64,000 nucleotides of DNA from Pseudomonadota bacterium (GCA_021819435.1 JAKARB010000009.1:1-64000); one strand, 5' to 3'. Counted from the first letter of the stretch, positions 43,350-52,280 are shown. Notes: generated by a model from the sequence alone, not told the origin. Program-made: numbers and translations.

Positions 43350-45140
43350 TCAGAACAGGGCTTCGTCCATTTCCATCAGGGGCTTCAGACCAGCCTTGGC
43401 GGTGATCATCAGGGTTTCGACCTCGGGCACCAGCTTGGCGAAGTAGAAGCGGGCGGTGGCCAGCTTGGCGATGTAGAACTTGTCGCCGGAGCCTTGCTTT
43501 TCCAGGGCGATCTTGGCCATGCGGGCGAAGAAATAAGCGTAGACCATGTGGCCGACCACGCGCAGGTAGTCGACGGCGGCGGCCCCCACTTCGTCGGGGT
43601 TCTGCATGCCCTTCATGCCGATTTCCATCGTGAAGGCCTGCACCTTCTGACCCAGTTCGGCCAGGGGCTTGGTGAACTCCTGCATGGCTTCGTTGTCGGC
43701 GTTTTCCTTCACGAAGCGGCCGATCTTCTTGCCGAAGGCGGTCAGCTTGGCGCCGCCGTCACCCAGCACCTTGCGGCCCAGCAGGTCCAGCGACTGCACG
43801 GTGTTCGTGCCTTCGTAGATCATGTTGATGCGGGCGTCGCGCACGAACTGCTCCATGCCCCACTCGTGGATGAAGCCGTGGCCGCCATACACCTGCTGTG
43901 CGTGGCGGGTGGCTTCCCAGGCGTTGTCGGTGATGAAGGCCTTGACGATCGGGGTCAGCAGGGCAACGGTGTCGTCGGACTCCTTGCGAACGGCCTCGTC
44001 GGGGTGGTTGTGCGACTTGTCGAGCTCGACGGCGGTGTAGTACACCAGGGCGCGGGCGCCTTCGGCGTAGGCACGGGCGATCAGCAGCATCTTGCGCACA
44101 TCGGGGTGCACGATGATCGGGTCGGCGGCCAGGTCAGGGCGCTTGGCACCCGAGAGCGAGCGCATCTGCACGCGGTCCTTGGCGTAGTTGACGGCGTTTT
44201 CGTAAGCCACTTGGGTCAGGCCCAGCGACTGGTTGCCCACGCCCAGGCGGGCGCCGTTCATCATCACGAACATGGCGGGCAGACCGCGGTGAGGCTGGCC
44301 CACCAGGGTGCCGACGGCGTCTTCCAGCACCATCTGGCAGGTGGCGTTGCCGTGGATGCCCATCTTGTGCTCGAGGCCGCCACAGTAGATGCCGTTGCGC
44401 TTGCCCAGCGAGCCATCGGCGTTGACCAGGAACTTGGGCACGGCGAACAGCGAGATGCCCTTCGAACCGGCGGGGGCGTCCGGCAGGCGGGCCAGCACCA
44501 AGTGGACGATGTTATCGGCCATGTCGTGCTCACCGGCCGAGATGAAGATCTTGGCGCCGGTGATCTTGTAGGTGCCGTCGCCTTGCGGTTCGGCCTTGGT
44601 GCGCAGCAGGCCCAGGTCGGTGCCGCAGTGCGGCTCGGTCAGACACATGGTGCCGGTCCACTCGCCCGAGGTCAGCTTGGGCAGGTACATGGCCTTCTGC
44701 TCGGGCGTGCCGTGCACTTCCAGGCAGGCGTGGGCGCCGTGGCTCAGGCCGGGGTACATGGTCCAGGCCTGGTTGGCCGAGTTCATCATTTCGTAGACGG
44801 CCTGGTTGACCAGCTGGGGCATGCCCTGGCCACCGTACTCGGGGTCGGCCGACAGACCGGACCAGCCGTTTTCGGTGTACTGCTTGTAGGCTTCCTTGAA
44901 GCCATCGGGCGTCTTGACTTCGTGGGTTTCCTTGTTCAGCACGCAGCCTTGCACGTCGCCGACCAGGTTCAGCGGAGCGATGACCTTGGATGCGAACTTG
45001 CCGCCTTCTTCCAGCACGGCGTTGACGGTGTCGGCGTCCAGATCGGCATAGGCCGGGATCTGCTTGAGTTCATCGACAGCGCCGAGCAGCTCGTGAATCA
45101 CGAATTGCATGTCGCGCAGCGGGGGGGTGTAAGAAGGCAT
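43350..45140 (-). CDS. Acyl-CoA dehydrogenase (long form, with C-terminal extension)
   Basis: 596 residues. Flavin and substrate motifs are MCLTEPHCGTDLG and the catalytic-region YEGTNTVQSLDLLGRKVL. The last about 130 residues (AFTMEIGMKGMQN to the end) form the extra C-terminal domain of the FadE/'acyl-CoA dehydrogenase C-terminal' subfamily. It introduces the first double bond in acyl-CoA. It is the second gene of the operon, 57 bases after the TetR gene and 105 bases before the dehydrogenase-hydratase. Confidence 0.94.
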   Translation of the reverse strand: MPSYTPPLRDMQFVIHELLGAVDELKQIPAYADLDADTVNAVLEEGGKFASKVIAPLNLVGDVQGCVLNKETHEVKTPDGFKEAYKQYTENGWSGLSADPEYGGQGMPQLVNQAVYEMMNSANQAWTMYPGLSHGAHACLEVHGTPEQKAMYLPKLTSGEWTGTMCLTEPHCGTDLGLLRTKAEPQGDGTYKITGAKIFISAGEHDMADNIVHLVLARLPDAPAGSKGISLFAVPKFLVNADGSLGKRNGIYCGGLEHKMGIHGNATCQMVLEDAVGTLVGQPHRGLPAMFVMMNGARLGVGNQSLGLTQVAYENAVNYAKDRVQMRSLSGAKRPDLAADPIIVHPDVRKMLLIARAYAEGARALVYYTAVELDKSHNHPDEAVRKESDDTVALLTPIVKAFITDNAWEATRHAQQVYGGHGFIHEWGMEQFVRDARINMIYEGTNTVQSLDLLGRKVLGDGGAKLTAFGKKIGRFVKENADNEAMQEFTKPLAELGQKVQAFTMEIGMKGMQNPDEVGAAAVDYLRVVGHMVYAYFFARMAKIALEKQGSGDKFYIAKLATARFYFAKLVPEVETLMITAKAGLKPLMEMDEALF

Positions 45141-45197
45141 CGTGATCTCCTCGGTAAAAATGCAGTTGAACTGGCGGGGTAGTGACTGTGGGAAAGG

Positions 45198-45905
45198 TCA
45201 ATCAGCGGCCACACCCGTGGGTGCAACCTGTCCAGGCGACGAAGCCGTGCCCAGCGTGTAGTGCTGGATCAAGCGCTCGAACGCCGTGCGGGCCCGATCC
45301 ACCGCCCCCGCCGAGCGCAGGAAGCGCGCGTCGTGGTGCAGCGAAAGGATCAGGCCGTGGATTTCAAAGAGCATCTGCATGGGATCGGTGTCCGCACGCA
45401 GCTGGCCCATGTCGACGGCCATGCGGATGGCGCGGCCCAGCGCGCCATGCCACAGCAGGACCATGCCGGCCAGCGCGTCGCGCACCGGCCCCGGGCGGTC
45501 ATCGAACTCCACCGCGCCGCTGATGTAGATGCAGCCGGAGTCGATTTCAGTGGCCACCTTGGCCACCCAGTTGTCAAAGAGCGCGCGCAGGCGCGGCAGG
45601 CCGCGCGGCTGCTGGATGGCGGGGCGGAAGACTTCTTCCTCGAACCGCTCATGGTATTCGCGGATGACGGAAATCTGAAGTTCCTCCCGCGAGCCGAAGT
45701 GGGCGAACACGCCCGACTTGCTCATGCCGGTGACCTCGGCCAGCGCCCCGATCGACAGACCCTCGATGCCCATTTGCGAGGCCAGGTTCAGCGCGGCCTC
45801 GAGGATGGTGGCGCGGGTCTGCTGGCCCTTGTGCGCGCCGCGCCCACGCTCGCGCACCACCTCGGCGGCGGTCGGCTTGGCGTCTTGGGGCAGCACATCT
45901 GACAA
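45198..45905 (-). CDS. TetR-family regulator heading the beta-oxidation operon
   Basis: 235 residues. The HTH, LSIGALAEVTGMSKSGVFAHFGSREELQ (about 50-77), is typical of TetR, with a C-terminal helical ligand pocket. It is the first gene of an operon for acyl-CoA breakdown, so it most likely senses an acyl-CoA and represses its own operon. An ACGA-N4-TCGT site lies 20 bases upstream of its start codon. This arrangement recalls PsrA/FadR-type fatty-acid control in beta- and gammaproteobacteria, but the ligand is inferred. Confidence 0.9.
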   Translation of the reverse strand: MSDVLPQDAKPTAAEVVRERGRGAHKGQQTRATILEAALNLASQMGIEGLSIGALAEVTGMSKSGVFAHFGSREELQISVIREYHERFEEEVFRPAIQQPRGLPRLRALFDNWVAKVATEIDSGCIYISGAVEFDDRPGPVRDALAGMVLLWHGALGRAIRMAVDMGQLRADTDPMQMLFEIHGLILSLHHDARFLRSAGAVDRARTAFERLIQHYTLGTASSPGQVAPTGVAAD

Positions 45906-45925
45906 GGGCGTTCCTTCCGAATAAA

Positions 45926-45937
45926 ACGAACGGTCGT
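45926..45937. promoter_or_regulatory. Operator-like site of the beta-oxidation operon
   Basis: ACGAACGGTCGT is a 12-bp dyad (ACGA-N4-TCGT) within an AT-rich stretch just upstream of the TetR start. It is the natural candidate for autoregulation of the operon. The dyad does not extend much beyond these 12 bases. Confidence 0.5.
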
Positions 45938-46097
45938 GCTATTTTGCAGAAATCCAGCCGCTTGTGTAGCGGGTTGAACGATTTTTTTTGCGCGACTCTG
46001 TCACGAAGGCGTCAAACCGACGCGCCACGCCTTGCCCGTCAGGCTCATGACGGCTTCGTGACGTGCGTCAGCCGCCACGGCGAAAAGCATGGAATGC

Positions 46098-46127
46098 TTG
46101 AGCGCGGCACGGAATCTGCTCTATTCT
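46098..46127 (+). promoter_or_regulatory. Possible promoter of the HNH nuclease gene
   Basis: TTGAGC (46098-46103) and TATTCT (46122-46127) are 18 bases apart, about 28 bases before the start codon. Both elements match the sigma-70 consensus at 4 of 6 positions. Nothing else is seen in the 249 bases between the divergent TetR and HNH genes except the operator and a T8 run near 45983. Confidence 0.4.
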
Positions 46128-46154
46128 TGTGCAGTCACACCTCGTGGAGATCCG

Positions 46155-46721
46155 ATGGACGTGCTGCAGCTTGACGTGTCAGGCCGTCCGCAGGCCTGGC
46201 TGTCGGCCAGGGAAGCGGCGATCCTGTATGCCTGTGACAGCGTCGCCTGGACGCTGGGCGACCCTTTCATGGTCCTGCGCGGAGGCATCCAGCGCCTCAC
46301 GGGGCTGCAGTCGCGCCTGGAGCTGCACCCCATCGTCGCGGTGCACGGCGCCATCCCCAGCCGCGCGTGGCGCCAAAGCCCGGCGCTGTCCAACACCAAG
46401 CTTTTCGCGCGCGACCGCCAGGTCTGCGCCTATTGCGGCCACCGCTTTGCTTTCGACGACCTCACGCGCGAGCACATCCAGCCCGTCTCACGCGGCGGCG
46501 TCGACTCCTGGATGAACTGCATCACCGCTTGCCGCAGCTGCAACGGCCGCAAGGGCAACCGCACGCTGTCCGAGCTGGGCTGGTCGATGTACTACCTGCC
46601 TTACGTGCCCAGCCTGCACGAGGACATGATCCTGCGCGGGCGGCGCATCGTGGCCGATCAGATGGAGTTCTTGCTTGCCAGCGTGCCGGCGCACAGCCGG
46701 CTGCGGCAAGAGTTGAGCTGA
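46155..46721 (+). CDS. HNH endonuclease family protein
   Basis: 188 residues from MDVLQLDVSGRPQAWLS with GGAGA upstream (the frame is open earlier, but without a ribosome site). Two zinc knuckles, CAYCGHRF and CRSCNGRKGNR, bracket the HNH core LTREHIQPVSRGGVDSWMNC. Proteins of this 'RNA/DNA-guided-free' HNH type are widespread single-gene nucleases of unclear role in proteobacteria. It is not next to phage or restriction genes. It converges on phoD with a 5-base gap. Confidence 0.88.
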   Translation: MDVLQLDVSGRPQAWLSAREAAILYACDSVAWTLGDPFMVLRGGIQRLTGLQSRLELHPIVAVHGAIPSRAWRQSPALSNTKLFARDRQVCAYCGHRFAFDDLTREHIQPVSRGGVDSWMNCITACRSCNGRKGNRTLSELGWSMYYLPYVPSLHEDMILRGRRIVADQMEFLLASVPAHSRLRQELS

Positions 46722-46726
46722 AGAGC

Positions 46727-48319
46727 TCACGCCTTGCGCAGGCCAGGCTTGCCCCGCTCGATGACGAAAGTCGCCTGCGTGCGCAGCTTCGACTGCGGCT
46801 GCACTGGGTGAGGCGTGCCACGGAACACGCAGCGCACTTCCCGCGGCGTCACGTCGAGCAGCACGTGGCCGCGCTGGTCGCTGCGCATGTGCAGCACATC
46901 GGGGTTGCCCTCGCGGACCCAGGCGTTGGCGACCTCGCTCATGCCCTTGCTGGTGATCGACGTGGCGACCACCTCGCTGGCGATGACGGGCGAGGCGCGG
47001 TCGAACGGGTCGAGCCGCAGGTTGGCCGCGACGTGCCGGTGCACATCGCCCCCCAGGAAGACAACATCCTGCACACGCGGCTGGGCGATGGCCTGCATCA
47101 TGCGCGCCCGCGCCATTGGGAAGGCGTCCCAGCCTTCGGCGTAGGTCAGCGGCCCCATCGGCGAGCGAATCAGCCAGGGCGCGATCTGCGTGGTCTGCAC
47201 CACAAAGCGCCAGTTCGCGTCGCTGCCAGCCAGCCCAGCCGCCAGCCAGTCTTCCTGCTGATGGCCGAGGAAGGTCCGCTGATCTGACTTGATGGCCTCG
47301 CAGCGCCACAGCAGCTTGCCGTGCATGAGGGCCCGCGGCCATTCGGTGCAAAGCGCGGCATCGCGGTACTGGCGGGTGTCAAGCGTCCAGAGGTCAGCGA
47401 GCCGGCCCCAGCGGTAGCGGCCTTGCATGGGCATGCTGGCCTCGAAGGGGACGCGGCGCGGCGACACCGGCATGTGCTCGAAATAGGCCTTGTAGGCGGC
47501 CGCACGCGCAGCGAGGAAGGCTCGCTGGTCATCGACACCCGGTGCGGTGTCGCCGGTGTAGTCGGGCATCACCTCGTGGTCGTCCCAGACCATCAGCCAA
47601 GGGTGGGCTGCATGCGAAGCCCGAAGGTCGTCGTCGAGCTTGTAGTTGGCGTGGTGGATTCGGTAGTCGGCCAGGGTGCGGCCGGCCGGGTTCGGGTCCA
47701 TCTCGTGTGCATGACTGCGCACCCGAATGTGGCCGGGCGTGTCGGTCGTGTAGATGTAGTCACCCACGAACAGAACCAGGTCGACATCGCTGGCGGCGAT
47801 CTCGCGATGCGCGGTGAAGTAGCCGTGTTCGTAGTGCTGACAGGAAGCCAGTGCCATGCGCAGTTGTTGCACCGGCTCCGCCGGATCGGGCGCAGTGCGG
47901 GTGCGCCCAACTGGGCTGCGATGGCCACCCGCCTCGAAGCGATAGTGGTAGGTGCGGCCAGACGCGAGGCCTTCTACCAGCACATGGACGCTGTGCGCCA
48001 CGGCGGGCTCGGCAACGATCACCCCCTGGCGCACGACCTGGGTGAAGCGGGCGTCGGTGGCAATTTCCCAGCGCACGGGCACCGATGCCTGGGGCATGCC
48101 GCCATCGGCCTGCAACGGCATAGGCGCAAGGCGGGTCCACAGCACCACGGAGTCGCTTTGCGGCTCGCCACTGGCCACCCCCAAGGGGAAAGGGTCGCCT
48201 GACGAAGCCCAGGCTGCGTCGTGTGGCGACTGTGCCCGCGCGCCGGTAGGGAACACCTGTTGCCAAGCCATGACGGCGGCAATGCGGCTCAAGCGGAGAA
48301 ATAGATCGCGGCGTTGCAT
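46727..48319 (-). CDS. phoD: Alkaline phosphatase D (PhoD-type phosphodiesterase/phosphatase)
   Basis: 530 residues. The N-terminus MQRRDLFLRLSRIAAVMAW is Tat-signal-like (RR-D-L-F). Metal-site motifs of PhoD follow: ASCQHYEHGYF, VLFVGDYIYT, LMVWDDHEVMPDY and VFLGGDVHRHVAANL. It is predicted to be exported and to release phosphate from phosphate esters using Fe/Ca. The longer open frame upstream is spurious. The window shows no Pho box that I could recognise. Confidence 0.92.
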   Translation of the reverse strand: MQRRDLFLRLSRIAAVMAWQQVFPTGARAQSPHDAAWASSGDPFPLGVASGEPQSDSVVLWTRLAPMPLQADGGMPQASVPVRWEIATDARFTQVVRQGVIVAEPAVAHSVHVLVEGLASGRTYHYRFEAGGHRSPVGRTRTAPDPAEPVQQLRMALASCQHYEHGYFTAHREIAASDVDLVLFVGDYIYTTDTPGHIRVRSHAHEMDPNPAGRTLADYRIHHANYKLDDDLRASHAAHPWLMVWDDHEVMPDYTGDTAPGVDDQRAFLAARAAAYKAYFEHMPVSPRRVPFEASMPMQGRYRWGRLADLWTLDTRQYRDAALCTEWPRALMHGKLLWRCEAIKSDQRTFLGHQQEDWLAAGLAGSDANWRFVVQTTQIAPWLIRSPMGPLTYAEGWDAFPMARARMMQAIAQPRVQDVVFLGGDVHRHVAANLRLDPFDRASPVIASEVVATSITSKGMSEVANAWVREGNPDVLHMRSDQRGHVLLDVTPREVRCVFRGTPHPVQPQSKLRTQATFVIERGKPGLRKA

Positions 48320-48440
48320 CGAGGCGCCGATTATGCGCGCGCGCCAAGGCACATCGCGCCCGGCCCGGTCGCTTGGGGGCACAATGGTTTCAAGACACCC
48401 GGTGCCACACTCCGTGCACTTGGCACCCCAGGAGACAGCC

Positions 48441-49166
48441 ATGCCCACGCGACCCACCAGCAGCCCAGACCCCTCCGGTGCGAAGGCCCCCGGCAATCCC
48501 TTCTCGGGCCTGGGCAGCGGCTTCGATTTCTTCCAGGACTGGCTCAAGGCCGCCGGCAGCGCACTGCCCAATCTGCAAGGCTCGACAGCACAGGCCGGCG
48601 CCCTGCCCGCCTGGAGCATGCCGACCCTCGACCCACAAGAGCTCGACAAGCGCATCGAGGATCTGCGCACCGTCCAGTTCTGGCTGGAACAGAACGCCCG
48701 CATGATCGCCATGACCATCCAGGGCCTGGAGGTCCAGAAGATGACGCTCAGCACCTTGCAGGGCATGAACGTGTCGATGGATGCTGTGCGGGACGCCCTG
48801 CGCGCGCGCGCGGGCAGCGCCACGACATCGGCCCCGGCCGCCCCTGCGCCCGAAGAACCGAAAGCACCGCCCGCCACTCCGGCACCCGAGGCGAACGCCG
48901 CATCTCCTGCGGCCACGGCTCAGCAGGCCGACCTGATCAACCCCATGCGCTGGTGGGACACGCTGACCCAGCAATTCACCCACCTGGCCTCGCAGACCGC
49001 CCAGACCGCCCAGTCCATGGGCGAAACGATGATGGGTGAAAAAGCTGGCAAGGGCGCGAGCCCGGCAGGCAAGCGGCAAGCAGCGCGCAAAGTCGCCCCC
49101 ACCACGGGACGCAAGACCGCATCCAAGCCCCGCGCCAGCAAGGCCAGCGGCTCGGACGCGGGCTGA
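48441..49166 (+). CDS. phaM: PhaM-type polyhydroxybutyrate granule regulatory protein
   Basis: 241 residues; GGAGA precedes the ATG. The N-terminal part (NPFSGLGSGFDFFQDWLKAAG, then PTLDPQELDKRIEDLRTVQFWLEQNARM and QGLEVQKMTLSTLQGMN) matches PhaM, which activates PHB synthase and attaches granules to the nucleoid. An Ala/Pro-rich linker leads to a Lys/Arg/Ala tail (GKRQAARKVAPTTGRKTASK) like histone H1, the DNA-binding end. No phaC is in the window. It is divergent from phoD and followed 19 bases later by the FIST gene. Confidence 0.9.
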   Translation: MPTRPTSSPDPSGAKAPGNPFSGLGSGFDFFQDWLKAAGSALPNLQGSTAQAGALPAWSMPTLDPQELDKRIEDLRTVQFWLEQNARMIAMTIQGLEVQKMTLSTLQGMNVSMDAVRDALRARAGSATTSAPAAPAPEEPKAPPATPAPEANAASPAATAQQADLINPMRWWDTLTQQFTHLASQTAQTAQSMGETMMGEKAGKGASPAGKRQAARKVAPTTGRKTASKPRASKASGSDAG

Positions 49167-49185
49167 GCCGGGACGGAGTCATCGC

Positions 49186-50463
49186 GTGCCTCACTCACCC
49201 TCATCCTCGTCGGCCACGCCAGCGAAATCGCCGTCATCGCTTAGCTTCCTGCACGCCCATGCCACCCACCCGCTGCCCGAACTGGCTGTGGAAATCGCCT
49301 GGGCCCAACTGAGCGCACAAGGCGTCGAGGACCTGGGGGCCACGCTGGGTTGGTGTTACCTGACGGATGAACTGGCCCATGGCGCCGAACAGGTGTTGCA
49401 GGCCCTGCGCGAACGCCTGCCCGATGTGAGCTGGGTGGGCGCCGTGGGCGTCGGCGTGCTCGCCACCGGCATCGAGTACATGGATGAGCCTGCGCTGGCG
49501 ATGATGGTGTGCAACCTACCTCTGGCGGATTTCAGGCTGTTCCATGGCCGCCGACCGCTGCCCGCCCTCCCCGCAGGCATCCAGCAGAGTGCGGGTTGGC
49601 GCGCCCACACAGCGCAAGTGCACGCGGACGCCAACAGCCCCGAGCTGGCCGAACTGATCGGCGAACTGGCCTCGCGCACCGACACGGGTTACCTGTTCGG
49701 CGGGCTCAGCGCCGGCCGCCATGGCAGCCCGCACCTGGCCTGGTCTCCCGAGGAGGCTTCGCGCCCCGAGGGCATGGCGCAGGGCGTGTGGCACGGTGGC
49801 CTCTCGGGGGTGGCGCTCTCGGAGCGGGTGCACCTGGTGTCGCGCGTCAGCCAGGGCTGCACGCCCGTGGGTCCGAGCCGCGAAGTGACGCGCGCCGAGC
49901 GCAACGTGGTCTACGAACTCGATGGCCTCCCCGCCCTCTCTTGCCTGCTGAAAGACCTGGGCATGGCCGCCACCATCGCGACCGAAGGCTGGCAACGCGA
50001 GGCCCTGCCCAAGGTGCGCGCCACCCTCGCCGGGCTGACGGATGCCGGCAGCGACGTGCTCGAACACGGCAGGCACTTTGGCGCCGACACGCGTGTTCGC
50101 CACCTCATCGGGCTGGACCCGGCCCGACAAGGCGTGGCGCTGGCCGACCAAGTGGAAACGGGCATGCAACTGGCCTTCTGCCAGCGCCATCGGCAAGCGG
50201 CGCGTCAGGACCTGGTGCGCATCTGCGCCGAGGTGCGCGAAGAGTTCGATCCGGACGAGCACCCAGGGCGCGAAGCCGTGGGCGCCATCTACATCAGCTG
50301 CGCCGGGCGCGGGGGCGCCCACTTTGGTGGGCTGAATGCGGAGATGGAGCTGATCTCGCACGCCTTGGGCGACCTGCCCATCGTGGGGTTCTTCGCGGGC
50401 GGCGAGGTGGCCCGTCACCACCTGTATGGCTACACCGGGGTGCTGACGGTGTTTGGGCGCTGA
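49186..50463 (+). CDS. FIST-domain sensor protein
   Basis: 425 residues starting at GTG (GGAG 7 bases upstream). The FIST_N part (about 70-260) includes GAVGVGVLATGIEYMDEPALAMMV and GYLFGGLSAGRHG. The FIST_C part (about 270-420) includes HLIGLDPARQGVALADQVETGMQLAFCQR, AIYISCAGRGGAHFGG and LPIVGFFAGGEVARHHLYGYTGVL. FIST proteins are proposed small-ligand sensors, often fused to signalling domains; this one stands alone without a transmitter. Its stop codon lies within a perfect 16-bp hairpin. Confidence 0.9.
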   Translation: MPHSPSSSSATPAKSPSSLSFLHAHATHPLPELAVEIAWAQLSAQGVEDLGATLGWCYLTDELAHGAEQVLQALRERLPDVSWVGAVGVGVLATGIEYMDEPALAMMVCNLPLADFRLFHGRRPLPALPAGIQQSAGWRAHTAQVHADANSPELAELIGELASRTDTGYLFGGLSAGRHGSPHLAWSPEEASRPEGMAQGVWHGGLSGVALSERVHLVSRVSQGCTPVGPSREVTRAERNVVYELDGLPALSCLLKDLGMAATIATEGWQREALPKVRATLAGLTDAGSDVLEHGRHFGADTRVRHLIGLDPARQGVALADQVETGMQLAFCQRHRQAARQDLVRICAEVREEFDPDEHPGREAVGAIYISCAGRGGAHFGGLNAEMELISHALGDLPIVGFFAGGEVARHHLYGYTGVLTVFGR

Positions 50464-50487
50464 AGGCCCCATCAGCGCCCAAACACC
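50448..50487. terminator. Perfect 16-bp hairpin over the FIST stop codon
   Basis: GGTGTTTGGGCGCTGA (50448-50463) and TCAGCGCCCAAACACC (50472-50487) are perfectly complementary around an 8-base loop. The first arm is the final coding sequence including TGA. No T-run follows on either strand; a weaker CCCC-ACCGAA-GGGG-ATTTT comes 13 bases later (50500-50518). It may stabilise or end the mRNA. Confidence 0.6.
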
Positions 50488-50578
50488 CCCAAAAGAAGGC
50501 CCCACCGAAGGGGATTTTCAGCACACACCCTCATCTCCACACTGGCATCCGCCGTCTTCCGCCCGCCAGGAGCTCGCC

Positions 50579-51061
50579 GTGATCGCCCGACCCACTCGCC
50601 GCACAGGCCCCATTCCCTTCGCCCCTTTTCCGCCGCTGGGTGAGCGCCCCCAGGTCGCCGCGCATCGCGACCCACGTGAGCCTCGCACACGTTCTCGCTG
50701 GCTGCCCGCGCAGCAGGCGGAGCACCAGTCGTTGAGCCGCGTGCAGCCTCAGCAATTGCTTCATCACGCCTCCCGCAACATCGCCCACCAAACGCCCCAC
50801 AGCGCCCAGTTCGCGGACGCCAAGTTCACGGGCGCCGAGGCACCTTCCACTCCGGCGATGCACCCCACCCCACCTCGCAGCACGCCGGGCCGGGGCTGCC
50901 ATGCCACCTACCACGGGCAGGGCACGCTCAGTGTCCTGTCGTCGGTGACGGGCCATCACTACCGCTTCGAGGGCCGAGGCTGCACGCTGAGCATCGACCC
51001 CCGCGACCGCCTGGTGCTGGGTCGGCTCAACGAACTGAGCATCCACAGCGCTTCGGTTTGA
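50579..51061 (+). CDS. Unrecognised protein with a small conserved-looking C-terminal domain
   Basis: 160 residues from GTG 50579, chosen because AGGAG lies 6 bases upstream; the frame is open earlier. About 110 residues of Pro/Arg/His-rich, disordered-looking sequence come first. The last 50 residues (ATYHGQGTLSVLSSVTGHHY then RFEGRGCTLSIDPRDRLVLG) are strand-rich. They resemble the short YxG...V.G..TG..Y.F...G....VD.RD pattern I associate with small phage and bacterial proteins of unknown function. No signal peptide or membrane helix is visible. It is downstream of the FIST gene and convergent with gntR. Confidence 0.6.
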   Translation: MIARPTRRTGPIPFAPFPPLGERPQVAAHRDPREPRTRSRWLPAQQAEHQSLSRVQPQQLLHHASRNIAHQTPHSAQFADAKFTGAEAPSTPAMHPTPPRSTPGRGCHATYHGQGTLSVLSSVTGHHYRFEGRGCTLSIDPRDRLVLGRLNELSIHSASV

Positions 51062-51103
51062 AGGCGGCGAAGCCACCCTCCCCGATCAGCTCACCCCGTC
51101 GGA

Positions 51104-51817
51104 TCAGGCCTGCCCAGCGGCCAACCGCTGCCGCGCCTGATACAGCATGTCGAGGGTGATGTGCCGCACCTCGAGTTTGCTCTGCTCGACGTGAGCGCGC
51201 AGCAGGCGCTGCGCTTCATCGGTTCGCCGCCGGGTGATCGCGCGAACGATGCGGGCGTGTTCGTCGTAGGTGGCGTCAATGCGCGCGGGCTTGATGAAGT
51301 CCAGGCGGCGGATGATGCGGATGCGCTCGGTGATGTCAGCGTGCACGCGCGTCATCTCGCTGTTGCCAATGGCCCGCACGAGCGTGGCGTGGAACTCCTC
51401 GTCCATCTGCCCCACTGGCAGCGGGTGATTCACCCGGTCTTCGGCCGGGATCAGCCATGACTCAGCCAGCTCTCGCAGGGCAGGTCGTTCCTCGGCTTCG
51501 CACAACCGGGCCACGGCATGGTTCTCGATCAACATCCGCAGGTCATAGAGCTGATCGAAGGCCTCGAAGTTCAGGGGCGCGACCTGCCAGCCACTTTTGG
51601 GGAAGACGAGCAGGAAGCCCTCGCGCTGCAAGCGTTGCAAGGCTTGGCGCAAGGGGGTGCGGCTGACCTGCACGCGCTGGGTGAGTTCGGCCTCCGAGAA
51701 ACGGTCACCCGGCAGCAAATGGAAGTCGAAGATCAGCTGCTTGATCTGGGCGTAGGCACGCTCGGCGAGCGTGGCGGCAGGCAGATCGGTGGGAGGAGGA
51801 ACCGAAACCAGGGTCAT
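51104..51817 (-). CDS. GntR-family (FCD subfamily) transcriptional regulator
   Basis: 237 residues from MTLVSVPPPTDLPAATLAER; the in-frame ATG 20 codons earlier overlaps the preceding gene. The N-terminal winged helix reads DRFSEAELTQRVQVSRTPLRQALQRLQREGFL, followed by an all-helical FCD domain with metal/ligand residues (DLRMLIENHAVARLCE, DEEFHATLVRAIGN, YDEHARIVRAI). It is the last gene of the twelve-gene nitrogen-compound cluster and is its likely repressor. Candidate operator repeats lie at 62959-62983, in front of the first gene. Confidence 0.92.
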   Translation of the reverse strand: MTLVSVPPPTDLPAATLAERAYAQIKQLIFDFHLLPGDRFSEAELTQRVQVSRTPLRQALQRLQREGFLLVFPKSGWQVAPLNFEAFDQLYDLRMLIENHAVARLCEAEERPALRELAESWLIPAEDRVNHPLPVGQMDEEFHATLVRAIGNSEMTRVHADITERIRIIRRLDFIKPARIDATYDEHARIVRAITRRRTDEAQRLLRAHVEQSKLEVRHITLDMLYQARQRLAAGQA

Positions 51818-51839
51818 GGCGTTACAGAGCGGCGCGACA

Positions 51840-52265
51840 TCAACGCGGAGGGGAGCCAGGTGGCGCGCCCGCGTCAAGGGGCACCATGCTCACGTGAGCA
51901 GACACGATTTTCCACCCCGTCGGCATGCGCACCCAGGTCTGGGTCTGGAAACCATGCAAGGGGGTATCACTGCGCCGGAACTCGCACATGGCGACCGCCA
52001 TGTCGGTACCGAAGGTGGTGATGCGCACATCGTGCAGCGCACGGGTGAAATCGGGCGACGGCACGCTGGCTCGGTAGGCCATCAGGGCAGCGTGGCCCTT
52101 TTGCGTGTCGGCGATGCCGTAGCGGGTGACGGCGTCGTGCTGCCAGAAGTAGCCGTTGAGCGCGTTCGCGTCATTGCTCATGAGCGCGGCTTCGTAATCG
52201 AGAAAAAGCGCGGTCAGCTCGGCGACGACTTCGGGGCGGTTGACCTGATCAGGCGGCAGGGTCAT
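51840..52265 (-). CDS. hpxZ: HpxZ/AtzH-like protein (DUF3225, SnoaL-type fold)
   Basis: 141 residues. NRPEVVAELTALFLDYEAALMSNDANALNGYFWQHDAV and RYGIADTQKGHAALMAYR are the pattern of HpxZ of oxalurate catabolism and AtzH of the cyanurate pathway, small cone-shaped (NTF2-like) proteins of the same family. Their biochemical role is to assist amidase-type steps on ureido compounds. Here no HpxX/AtzG or HpxY/AtzE amidase is adjacent, so the partner is missing from the window. It lies between the amide hydrolase and gntR with gaps of 15 and 22 bases. Confidence 0.85.
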   Translation of the reverse strand: MTLPPDQVNRPEVVAELTALFLDYEAALMSNDANALNGYFWQHDAVTRYGIADTQKGHAALMAYRASVPSPDFTRALHDVRITTFGTDMAVAMCEFRRSDTPLHGFQTQTWVRMPTGWKIVSAHVSMVPLDAGAPPGSPPR

Positions 52266-52280
52266 GCAAGCAATCTTTCA

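Noticed and set aside
39702-45182. A 1,826-residue open frame on the plus strand
   Set aside because: It runs antisense over the whole beta-oxidation operon, has no domain and is rich in His/Gly/Val as expected of the mirror of GC-rich coding DNA.
46155-46721. Homing endonuclease or restriction gene
   Set aside because: The HNH core is present, but there is no intron, intein, methylase or phage gene nearby.
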